Of a stretch of DNA of 64,000 bases, positions 1-7,359 are shown piece by piece. The notes under the pieces were generated by a model, which saw nothing but the letters and a program-made list of their open reading frames with translations, had not been told where the DNA came from and did not search any database. The position numbers were made by a program, and so were the translations under genes. Position 1 is the stretch's first letter, and each line of letters starts with the position of its first letter. Where the stretch lies: the NCBI GenBank assembly GCA_963928055.1, contig CAWVDN010000002.1, positions 62,001 to 126,000 of the forward strand, read 5' to 3'. This stretch comes from Scatomonas sp963928055 (lineage in GTDB: Bacteria; Bacillota; Clostridia; Lachnospirales; Lachnospiraceae).

Positions 1-565
1 CGTTCTCCAGGGGCACATCGTATTCATCGATGAGGATGATGGATTTCTGTCCGGTACAGGTATACAGGCATTCGGACAGGAACTTCAGGGAATCCGCGTA
101 GTCCGCTTCTGTCCCCTTCAGATCCCGGATCCGCAGATATCGATCCAGATTTTCCTCTGACAGTTTCCCACTCTTTTCAACCATCTCCCAATGCCGCGAA
201 TATTCTCCCGCCATCGCCTTTTTCAGCATCTCATACGCCAGTTCATAGGAATACTGCTTCATGGACTTCAGAGAAACGCTGATCACCGGGTATTTCCCCA
301 TATGCGCCAGATACCCCTCTCCGGCCTCCAGGATCTTCAGGCCGCAAAAAAGTTCGGAAGGATCTTTTTCTCTCTGTTCAAAAAAGTACCGAAGCATGCT
401 CATGTTCAGCGTCTTCCCGAAACGCCTGGGGCGGATGAATAGATTTACCTTCCCCCTCATATCGATCAATTCTTTTATAAAAAGCGTTTTATCTACATAA
501 TAATAGCCCTTTGACCTCAGATCCTCAAAATTTTCCACGCCGATTGGCAGAGGTATCCAGCTCAT
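1..565 (-). CDS. AAA-ATPase-like protein (PF09820 type), 3' part outside the window
   Basis: The reading frame starts at ATG 565 with the ribosome binding site GGGAGG upstream and runs off the left edge, giving about 188 residues. The first residues (MSWIPLPIGVENF) followed by a Gly-Tyr-Tyr-Tyr-Val-Asp-Lys-Thr stretch and the phosphate-binding motif RPRRFGKTL are typical of the AAA-ATPase-like family often annotated together with DUF1703. A Walker B-like segment, IILIDEYDVPL, appears near the window edge. The cellular role of this family is not settled; members are frequent in multiple copies in gut Clostridia and Bacteroidetes. It follows the GH2 gene on the same strand with an 85-base gap that contains an inverted repeat, so it may have its own control. 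Confidence 0.8.
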   Translation of the reverse strand, partial: MSWIPLPIGVENFEDLRSKGYYYVDKTLFIKELIDMRGKVNLFIRPRRFGKTLNMSMLRYFFEQREKDPSELFCGLKILEAGEGYLAHMGKYPVISVSLKSMKQYSYELAYEMLKKAMAGEYSRHWEMVEKSGKLSEENLDRYLRIRDLKGTEADYADSLKFLSECLYTCTGQKSIILIDEYDVPLEN

Positions 566-586
566 ACAAAAACGCCTCCCTTCCGA

Positions 587-608
587 ATGTAGTTTTATTT
601 TACTACAT
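587..608. promoter_or_regulatory. Inverted repeat upstream of the AAA-ATPase-like gene
   Basis: Two perfect 7-base arms (ATGTAGT at 587-593 and ACTACAT at 602-608) are separated by eight A/T bases. The repeat lies 22 bases upstream of the start codon, just before the ribosome binding site. It has no T-run that would make it a clear terminator. An operator is a reasonable reading, but no regulator is identified. Confidence 0.35.
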
Positions 609-650
609 CCGAAAGGGGGGCGCAAGGAGAGCAGCCCTGTCCGTTACAGT

Positions 651-3600
651 TTACAGGGTATTATAGCTGACGCTCTGCGGCACAGAGTAAACATATTTTG
701 TCTGTCCGTTTTGGTCTGTGTAGGCCAGGAAGGCCCGGACGGTATAGCGGGTGTTGGCGTAAGCCGGCTTCATCTCATAGCTGAAGCTTCCGTCAGCCTG
801 ATAGCTTCCGAAGTTTACCCGGGTCCTGCCGGCGGTGTTGACCGTCAGGAGCTTGGTTCCCAGCTTGCTGGAAGAATAATAGATCAGGCCGTGGGCCGTT
901 ACTTCGTAATACTGCTCCTGATTCTCAAAGTCCGTAAACTGTCCCGTCAGACGTATCTTGCCGTTCTGGCCCTGGGAAGCGGAGAACGTGACCTCCGGGA
1001 CCGATTTTTCCACTTCTTTTTTGCTGACATGCAGCACATAGGTGGAGAGGGCCGCACGGTTTTCCGCGGAAACCAGGATGCGGATGACGTTCTCCCGCAT
1101 GGGCAGCACGGTCACCGCCGTATGCTCTCCCTGGACCGGCTCTGCCTGGATCCCTTCCGGGTCTTCTACGCTGCAGCTGTACTCCAGCTGCTCTCCGGAG
1201 AAGCCTTCCAGGGCCTGGCCATTGATGAGGATCCCTGCCAGTGCGGAACTCTCCTGGTATTCCAGGGAGGCGGCGTAGGTCATGATCTCTGCCTCCGTGA
1301 GGCCTACACAGCGGCCGCTCTGCTGGGTCAGGGTGATCCGCAGAGCAATGGGGTTCACGGGCTGGTCAAAGGTGTAGGTCACCGGGCCCTCCGTGAAGCT
1401 CACCGCCTCAGTCTGGGTATAGGAGACTTCCCGGAAAGTCCGTCCGTCCAGGGACATCTCGAAGGTCACCTCTTCCGGCAGGGCCGCGCTGAAGGAATCG
1501 GTAAAGAAATACAGATTCACAGACCCGATGAACTGGGCAGTGGCCCAGGTGAAGGTCACAGAAGCCTGGGAAGATACGTTGCGGTTGTTGTAGTTGGTCC
1601 ATCGGGCGCTCTCGTTGGTCCCGTCATTGAAGATGCCGTCCGTGATGGAGGCCAGGTTATCGGAGGTATACGTACAGTCTTCCGTGAGCTCCAGATACTG
1701 TCCGGCCACGTTGCTGCTCTCGGTCTGCACCGGCTGTGCCACCCGCACGCTGGCAGTCACCGGCAGGGTCTCCTCCCCGAATACGGCGGCGGTTCCGCTG
1801 ACGCTGACCACATCGCCCACGTTCTGGAACTGAGAGGCATCTACCTCCTGCCACTGTACGGAAAAAGCTCCCGCTGTACTTCCGTCCGCCCGGACGCCCT
1901 CCAGGGTTTCCGGAAGCACCGGCAGATTGCCTGCCGCCGTCGCGGTGGCGTAATTCAGCATAGCGATCACCTGGGGGATCACATGGAGCCGTGCGCTGAC
2001 TTCCAGCGTCTCCTCCCCGGCGGTCAGGGTCCCGGAGATCACATAATCTCCGGCAGTGCCGTACATTTCCGGCGTGATCTCCTGCCATGCCACTGCGGCC
2101 GGGATCTCTCCGCCATCAGCGGTAACCGCCTTAGCCTCTGTCAGCAATGCCGGGGCATTCCCCTCTTTTACGGAATAGTCACGCACCATGGTGTAGGCGG
2201 TAATACCGCTTTCCTGACCGCCTTCTGTATGTTCAGAAGCAGAGATCACGATCTCCCGGGAGCCGGCACTTTCTGTAGATACCGTGACCCGGATCTCCCC
2301 GGCCTCTTCCCCGGAGCGGATGATCGCCAGGGCTTTGCCGTGGAAGGCCTGGATCCTGGCGCTGCCGCTGTCAGACAATACCGAGGACTGCTGGAATTTT
2401 TCGGTAGTGGAAGGATTTCCGTTGTCCACTCCCAGGATCTCTCCCGGACCCTCCAGCTGGAAGGAAACCGCGTCGGACGCGGTACTGTCCGGATGTTCGC
2501 CGTCCGTAAGCTGCACTTCTATGTAGGTCAGGCTCTGACCGTCGGCAGTAGTCTCTGTGCGGTCTGCCGCCACTTCCATCCCTCTGCCGCTTCCCGGGGT
2601 AGAAACGCTGGCGGTGCCTGCCTCTGCCGGGATCACGTTTCCGCCGGCATCACAGGCCTCCGCCCGGAGAGTGCCCTCCCCATAGGCTACCCGGAACTCT
2701 CCGTAAAGAGTGTCCGCCCCGCTGCTCTGGATGGCCTGGCAGACGCCGGTATTTTCACTCTTTGTGGTGTAGGTGTAGTAAGTATGTCCCGCTTCCGTCA
2801 CATGCTCCTGGCGGATCATGGTGCCGATGAGTTCCTCGTTTCGGTACAGTTTTACCTGGGGCGCGTTGCTGTAGACCACCACCGGAGTTCTTCCGCCGCT
2901 GGTCATCTGATTGTCCGGATCCCAGGCGGTCACCAGATGCAGGGTCACGGAATCCTGATTCCACTGGCTCCGATACAGATAATAGGTATCTTTCTCAAAT
3001 CCCGCCGTATCCACGATACCGAAAAAGCTGCTGTTTGGAACCGCTCCCTGACCGCTGACAGAACCGGTCCAGGTTCCGTTCCAGGGCGTCGGCTCTCCCA
3101 GATAGTCAAATCCGGTCCAGACAAATTCTCCGGCAATGTAATCCTTGGTGAGCGTGTTGTACAGGGAATCGTGGGCGGTCATGCCCCAGCTTACCGCCGA
3201 ATCATCGTAGGAAGTCAGCTGCAGGCCGGAACTGTCCTGGCCTCTGGTATAATACACGCCCCGGCTGTTAATGGCGGAGGAAGTTTCCGCTCCATACAGC
3301 CGCCATTCCGGCTCCCGGCTGTGCGTCGAACTGTTCTGACTGTCCGAGCAGTAATTGAGCCCCACCACGCCGCCGTTGTCATGGATCACCTGCGCCACTT
3401 CCATGGCGATGCTGTTATTGTTCTTGATCTGGTTATCGCCGAAGGTGCAGGGCCTGGTGTCGTCCTCCTCTTCGATCCAGTCGATCAGGTTCTGAGCGAT
3501 CTGAGGATAATTGGAAGCCGTGACCGTAAGCCCTTCCTGGATCTCGTTGCCCAGGGACCAGAGGATCACGGAGGGGGCGTTTTTATCCCTGGCCGCCATG

Positions 3601-4943
3601 GACCGGACATCAAACTCCGCCCAGGTCATGCCTTCCTCGCCCCCCAGGATCTGATTGTCCCCGGCGATCTGGCTGTTGAAATACCGCGAATAGTCGTAGG
3701 TATTGCCGTTCTTGGGATACGCCCAGGTGTCGAAGGCTTCCTCGATGACCAGCAGGCCCAGTTCATCGCAGATGCGGATAAAATCCTGGTCCGCGGGATT
3801 GTGGCTGGTGCGGATGGCGTTGACTCCCATATCCTTCATAATGGAAAGCTGCCGGTACATGGCATCGCTGTAGGCGGCGCTTCCGGCGGCTCCCTGATCG
3901 TGGTGCATGCACACGCCGTTAAGTTTCAGGTTCTCTCCGTTGAGGCTGAAGCCGCTGTCGGCGTCAAAAGAATAATAGCGGAATCCGAAACGGGTCTCTG
4001 TACGGTCCAGGACCTCCCCGTCCTTTAGGATCTCCGTCTCCACCGTATACAGCGCGGGATCCGTCACGGACCAGAGGTCCGGATTCGCCACCGTGAGCCG
4101 AGTCTCCGCTCCGCTCTCCTCTCCCGGAGCAGTCTGCAGGGGATCCGAACTTCCCTCTGCCGCCAGAGTCCCTTCCTGGTCGTAGATCTTCTGGGAAACG
4201 GTGATCTCCGCATTTTCCTCTCCCTGATTTTCTACTTTTGTCTCCACCAGCACCGTTCCCAGGCCGGAGGCGATGTCCGGGGTGGTCACGGTAATGCCGT
4301 TTTTCTTTACGTGGACCGGATCCACAATATCCAGGGTCACATCCCGGTAAATGCCGCTGCCGGAATACCATCTGCTGGAGGGCACCTGATTTACGGTCCG
4401 TACGGCAATGACATTTTCCGCGCTGCCTCCCCAGACCAGGGCGTCTGTAATATCAAAAGAGAACGCCGTATATCCGTAATGATGCTCTCCCAGATACTGG
4501 CCGTTGACGTACACGTAGGAGTCCGAATAGACGCCGTCAAAGTTCAGGTACACACGGCTGCCCTGCTGGCTCTCATCCAGAGTGAAGCTCTTCCGGTACC
4601 AGCCGGTGCCTCCCGGAAGGAAGCCGCTTTCCGCCTCGCCCCAGACCGTATAATCCTGCTCTATGCTGTAATCGTGGGGCAGGGTCACCTGCTCCCAGCC
4701 GGAATCGTCAAACCCGGGGTTCTGGGCCTGCCCCGCATTCCCCAGGTAAAACTTCCATCCGCTGTTGAAATCGATCTCCCGGCTGGCGGAAAGCCCGCCG
4801 GAAACCTCTACTGTCTCTTCCGCCCCGTAAAGGGTGCTGCTGTCCGCTGACTCCTCCGCACGGATACTGTGCGGCAGGGAGGTGCAGAAAAGCAGGCCTC
4901 CCATGACCCCCGCAGTCAGCTTTTTCCATAGTTTTTGTCTCAT
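651..4943 (-). CDS. Secreted glycoside hydrolase family 2 (beta-galactosidase-like), multidomain
   Basis: This 1,430-residue protein begins with a signal peptide (basic start, hydrophobic core, cleavage region near residue 29). Residues about 55-205 form the GH2 sugar-binding domain, about 210-325 the GH2 Ig-like domain, and about 330-600 the catalytic barrel. The motif SLGNE places the acid/base at Glu467, and GAETSS places the probable nucleophile at Glu553. The C-terminal half carries Ig-like modules, including two bacterial group 4-like repeats (about 930-1,090), a discoidin/F5-F8-like carbohydrate-binding region (about 1,090-1,230), a cadherin-like beta region and a final fibronectin-like part. 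There is no LPxTG anchor, so release or non-covalent attachment is likely. The start has RBS AGAGGA. It lies 31 bases after the radical SAM gene and may be co-transcribed with it. Exact substrate (beta-galactoside or other) is inferred only from the family. Confidence 0.9.
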   Translation of the reverse strand: MRQKLWKKLTAGVMGGLLFCTSLPHSIRAEESADSSTLYGAEETVEVSGGLSASREIDFNSGWKFYLGNAGQAQNPGFDDSGWEQVTLPHDYSIEQDYTVWGEAESGFLPGGTGWYRKSFTLDESQQGSRVYLNFDGVYSDSYVYVNGQYLGEHHYGYTAFSFDITDALVWGGSAENVIAVRTVNQVPSSRWYSGSGIYRDVTLDIVDPVHVKKNGITVTTPDIASGLGTVLVETKVENQGEENAEITVSQKIYDQEGTLAAEGSSDPLQTAPGEESGAETRLTVANPDLWSVTDPALYTVETEILKDGEVLDRTETRFGFRYYSFDADSGFSLNGENLKLNGVCMHHDQGAAGSAAYSDAMYRQLSIMKDMGVNAIRTSHNPADQDFIRICDELGLLVIEEAFDTWAYPKNGNTYDYSRYFNSQIAGDNQILGGEEGMTWAEFDVRSMAARDKNAPSVILWSLGNEIQEGLTVTASNYPQIAQNLIDWIEEEDDTRPCTFGDNQIKNNNSIAMEVAQVIHDNGGVVGLNYCSDSQNSSTHSREPEWRLYGAETSSAINSRGVYYTRGQDSSGLQLTSYDDSAVSWGMTAHDSLYNTLTKDYIAGEFVWTGFDYLGEPTPWNGTWTGSVSGQGAVPNSSFFGIVDTAGFEKDTYYLYRSQWNQDSVTLHLVTAWDPDNQMTSGGRTPVVVYSNAPQVKLYRNEELIGTMIRQEHVTEAGHTYYTYTTKSENTGVCQAIQSSGADTLYGEFRVAYGEGTLRAEACDAGGNVIPAEAGTASVSTPGSGRGMEVAADRTETTADGQSLTYIEVQLTDGEHPDSTASDAVSFQLEGPGEILGVDNGNPSTTEKFQQSSVLSDSGSARIQAFHGKALAIIRSGEEAGEIRVTVSTESAGSREIVISASEHTEGGQESGITAYTMVRDYSVKEGNAPALLTEAKAVTADGGEIPAAVAWQEITPEMYGTAGDYVISGTLTAGEETLEVSARLHVIPQVIAMLNYATATAAGNLPVLPETLEGVRADGSTAGAFSVQWQEVDASQFQNVGDVVSVSGTAAVFGEETLPVTASVRVAQPVQTESSNVAGQYLELTEDCTYTSDNLASITDGIFNDGTNESARWTNYNNRNVSSQASVTFTWATAQFIGSVNLYFFTDSFSAALPEEVTFEMSLDGRTFREVSYTQTEAVSFTEGPVTYTFDQPVNPIALRITLTQQSGRCVGLTEAEIMTYAASLEYQESSALAGILINGQALEGFSGEQLEYSCSVEDPEGIQAEPVQGEHTAVTVLPMRENVIRILVSAENRAALSTYVLHVSKKEVEKSVPEVTFSASQGQNGKIRLTGQFTDFENQEQYYEVTAHGLIYYSSSKLGTKLLTVNTAGRTRVNFGSYQADGSFSYEMKPAYANTRYTVRAFLAYTDQNGQTKYVYSVPQSVSYNTL

Positions 4944-4974
4944 TCTTGTTTTCCTCTCTTTTGTCTTTGTATAG

Positions 4975-6102
4975 CTATTCCTTTGCTGCCTTCATCCTTT
5001 CCAAAAATTCCCGGTAGGCCTTTGCCTGGGCATCCATCATCCGGCAGTAGTACTCCGGACGACCGTCTTTATTTCCTGTCTCACTGTATACGATGGTAAT
5101 ACACGTATGGCAGAGTTTATGATTGGGGCAGGCTGCGCAGACGCTCCTGCAGGAAACATGATCCGCATAATTTACGATTTCCTGCCAGGCCTCCCGAAAG
5201 CCTTTCTCTTTCAGGGATACTTTCGGCGTGTCCATCATGCCGCAGGCGGACAGATTTCCCTGCCAGTCCACCCAGTAAGTGCATTTCCCGGCCAGACATT
5301 TCATAGACTCTCCCCCGGAATTGCCCGTACCGGAAAAATCAATCTGTTCCAGAGGAGTAAACTGGCAGTAATACGCGGCATTTCTTTCAAAGGATTCTCT
5401 GCTTAGCTGCAGATAGTCCACAAGAACTTTCTGATATCCTGCCTCCTCCGGAGTCATTCTGGCATTTTCCCCGAAGCCGTTCTCCAGCCGCCGGATGGGC
5501 GGGAACATATAGGTTGCGATCTTCACGGGAACCCCTTCCGACTGTCCGTATGCAATGATCTGTTTCAGTTCTTTTTTATTCTCCGGCGTGAGACTGCAGT
5601 TAAACCGGAAAGAAATCCCGGCTTTTTTCAGAAGTTCCACCGCCCGGCGCACCTTTGTAAAGCCCCGGGGATCTCCGCACAAAGCGCCGTAGGTCTCATC
5701 GCTGGCCCCGTAGAGCGTGATATTCAGCCGGAAAGGCGGCACTTCCCGCAGCCACCGTACTACTTCCTCTGTGATCAGCGCGGCATTGGTGTTCATCGTA
5801 ACGAAAAGTCCCATCTTATTAAATTCTCTGAGAAGCTTCTGGATTTCTGGATAGAGGAAAGGCTCTCCGCCTGTAAGCAGCGGATACAGAAGCCCTTCGT
5901 TCCTTCCCTGCCTGGCTGTCTCTATCCACCATTCCGCCGGCAGGATCCCTCCCGCCTTCTCCGCTTCCTCCGGCGTCCGGCGGATGTAGCACATCTTACA
6001 TCGGAAATTGCAGATAGGGCTGATCTCAAAGGCAGAGACCAGCGGGATCCGCTTCGCCGCCGCTTTACTTTTCAAATAACTGCCTATACGCGCATCCTGC
6101 AT
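4975..6102 (-). CDS. Radical SAM/SPASM peptide-modifying enzyme
   Basis: The chosen ATG at 6,102 has the ribosome binding site AAAGGA and gives 375 residues; a longer upstream frame lacks support because it runs through the kinase gene. The radical SAM cluster motif CNFRCKMC (Cys31, Cys35, Cys38) is followed by the LTGGEP-type SAM-binding segment. The C-terminal third is Cys-rich (CLAGKC, CGMMD, CRSVCAACPNHKLCHTC), a SPASM domain that would bind auxiliary iron-sulfur clusters. Radical SAM/SPASM proteins with PqqD partners commonly install crosslinks or other changes in ribosomal peptides. Here the gene overlaps the 3' end of the HPr-kinase-like gene by 19 bases and sits in a block with a PqqD-like protein and a small Cys-containing peptide, so the peptide at 7,096-7,359 is the likely substrate. 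The reaction cannot be told from sequence. Confidence 0.85.
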   Translation of the reverse strand: MQDARIGSYLKSKAAAKRIPLVSAFEISPICNFRCKMCYIRRTPEEAEKAGGILPAEWWIETARQGRNEGLLYPLLTGGEPFLYPEIQKLLREFNKMGLFVTMNTNAALITEEVVRWLREVPPFRLNITLYGASDETYGALCGDPRGFTKVRRAVELLKKAGISFRFNCSLTPENKKELKQIIAYGQSEGVPVKIATYMFPPIRRLENGFGENARMTPEEAGYQKVLVDYLQLSRESFERNAAYYCQFTPLEQIDFSGTGNSGGESMKCLAGKCTYWVDWQGNLSACGMMDTPKVSLKEKGFREAWQEIVNYADHVSCRSVCAACPNHKLCHTCITIVYSETGNKDGRPEYYCRMMDAQAKAYREFLERMKAAKE

Positions 6103-7028
6103 TTCAGTATCCCGTCCTTTCTCAGTTGCTCTGTAAGACAATCCGGCGCTCCCCTGTCCGCGGTACACTCCAGCCGATACACAGGCACTTCCTTGATCAG
6201 ATCGATCACCCGCCGGGCAGTCTCCGCGCACATCCGGAAATTCCACACATCCAGCATCAGCTGCCGCATCAGATCTTTTACCGCCTCGATTCCGCTGTAC
6301 CTGGCAATACGGTTTTTCCGCGACTGAACCAGTACGGCCACTGCTCCCAGTTCCCAGTTTCCTACATGGTTGACCGGCATGCTCCCGTCAATAGGAAATC
6401 CGCAGGTCTTCCATTTCCCCTTTTCCTTCAATATCCCTGTGCGGTCATTACAGGTGATCTCCGCCCCGTAGAATTGTTCCAGGAGTCTGGCCTGGGTAGT
6501 CTTTCCCACCCCGCTGTCGCCGGTAAAAAGGATTCCTTTTCCCTCTAAAACCGCCTGGCTGGCATGCAGCAGAAAAACCCGCTTTTCAAAAAGCAGCTTC
6601 CGCATGGGAAAAAGCTGCAGGATCTTATCGGCAGAAGTGATGTGCCGGGGATAAGCCTTCTCGTTGATCTCGTAGAAAACCTGATGAAACCCATCGGTAT
6701 AAAGCGCCCGTGTAACAGGCCCGAATTTTCCCGGAGCCTCGCAGCACCAGAGGGTTCCGCTGCCGGTTTCTTTCTGATAATATTCCAGCAGCATGTCTTT
6801 GCCGCAGAGGACAAATCCCTCTTTTCCCGTTTCTGCCATTCTGCTTACACAGATCCTGACGCTATCGCCGGCATCCGGATCCCCCTCTGCCAGAATATAC
6901 TTTGCCAGTCCTTTTCCGATCAACAGCGGAAAGGGCGACCGGATGTCGATGGTGATCCCTGCAAAGCGGAAACGGTAGCGGCAGCCGGAAGTATAAATGG
7001 TTTCTTTTTCCTGAAGATTCATGCGCAT
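6084..7028 (-). CDS. HPr-kinase-like (HprK-related) kinase of a RiPP-type cassette
   Basis: This 314-residue protein has a Walker A motif GDSGVGKTT at about residues 170-178, preceded by an LLHAS segment usual in HprK-related proteins of peptide clusters. The N-terminal HprK domain is absent and there is no ptsH nearby, so a role as a true HPr kinase is unlikely. Related stand-alone kinases near PqqD and radical SAM genes occur in peptide natural-product loci, and some phosphorylate precursor peptides (for example in paeninodin biosynthesis). Two in-frame ATGs (7,028 and 7,022) are possible, with AAGGA upstream of both. It is separated from the putative precursor gene by a strong hairpin, so its expression probably depends on read-through. 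Confidence 0.75.
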   Translation of the reverse strand: MRMNLQEKETIYTSGCRYRFRFAGITIDIRSPFPLLIGKGLAKYILAEGDPDAGDSVRICVSRMAETGKEGFVLCGKDMLLEYYQKETGSGTLWCCEAPGKFGPVTRALYTDGFHQVFYEINEKAYPRHITSADKILQLFPMRKLLFEKRVFLLHASQAVLEGKGILFTGDSGVGKTTQARLLEQFYGAEITCNDRTGILKEKGKWKTCGFPIDGSMPVNHVGNWELGAVAVLVQSRKNRIARYSGIEAVKDLMRQLMLDVWNFRMCAETARRVIDLIKEVPVYRLECTADRGAPDCLTEQLRKDGILKCRMRV

Positions 7029-7051
7029 CCGTCCTTCGTCCAGAATCGGGT

Positions 7052-7086
7052 AAAAAACCGGCAGTATTGCCGCATACTGCCGGTTT
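7052..7086 (-). terminator. Strong hairpin plus T-run after the putative precursor gene (attenuator)
   Basis: On the minus strand, 13-base perfect arms (7,074-7,086 and 7,055-7,067) enclose a six-base loop and are followed by a run of T. It sits 10 bases after the precursor stop and before the kinase. Such a partial terminator between precursor and modification genes is common in RiPP operons, as it keeps precursor transcript high and enzymes low. Confidence 0.85.
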
Positions 7087-7095
7087 GAAATTCCC

Positions 7096-7359
7096 TTATG
7101 ATGTAAACATCAAGCCTTCTCCTGCGTCCAGATAACAATCGCAGCTTTCCGGATAAAAATTAGTCTGCATGCCGGACATATGATCTCCCTGTTCCCAGTT
7201 AAACAATGATATCTCCCATGCATCATCGTAATCATCGCACATTGTATGACTCGCATCTCCGGGACCCAGATTCACCACATTGGTGCAGCCGCTGGCGATA
7301 CTGGCATTCAGTTCATATTTCTCCAGGACCGCCTGGGGTTTACTGTAAGGTTTCTTCAT
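7096..7359 (-). CDS. Small Cys-containing peptide, putative RiPP precursor
   Basis: The ATG at 7,359 has the ribosome binding site AAGGAG and gives 87 residues. The N-terminal part, MKKPYSKPQAVLEKYELN, resembles the conserved start of a widespread group of short Clostridia peptides of unknown product; it is followed by ASIASGC, which could mark a leader/core border. The remaining 60 or so residues are acidic and aromatic, with four more Cys (one Cys-Asp-Cys pair) and no membrane segment. The gene overlaps the 3' end of the fibro-slime gene by 20 bases and is followed by an attenuator and then by the kinase and radical SAM genes. Precursor status is an inference from size, context and architecture, and no core modification site can be assigned. 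Confidence 0.65.
   Translation of the reverse strand: MKKPYSKPQAVLEKYELNASIASGCTNVVNLGPGDASHTMCDDYDDAWEISLFNWEQGDHMSGMQTNFYPESCDCYLDAGEGLMFTS

Noticed and set aside
711..4028. A 1,105-codon open frame on the plus strand
   Set aside because: It lies fully opposite the GH2 gene, has no ribosome binding site and gives a low-complexity Gly/Arg/His-rich product. It is a shadow of GC-rich codons.
6084..7028. True HPr kinase/phosphorylase of carbon control
   Set aside because: The N-terminal domain is missing, no ptsH or lgt is nearby, and the neighbours are PqqD-like and radical SAM genes.
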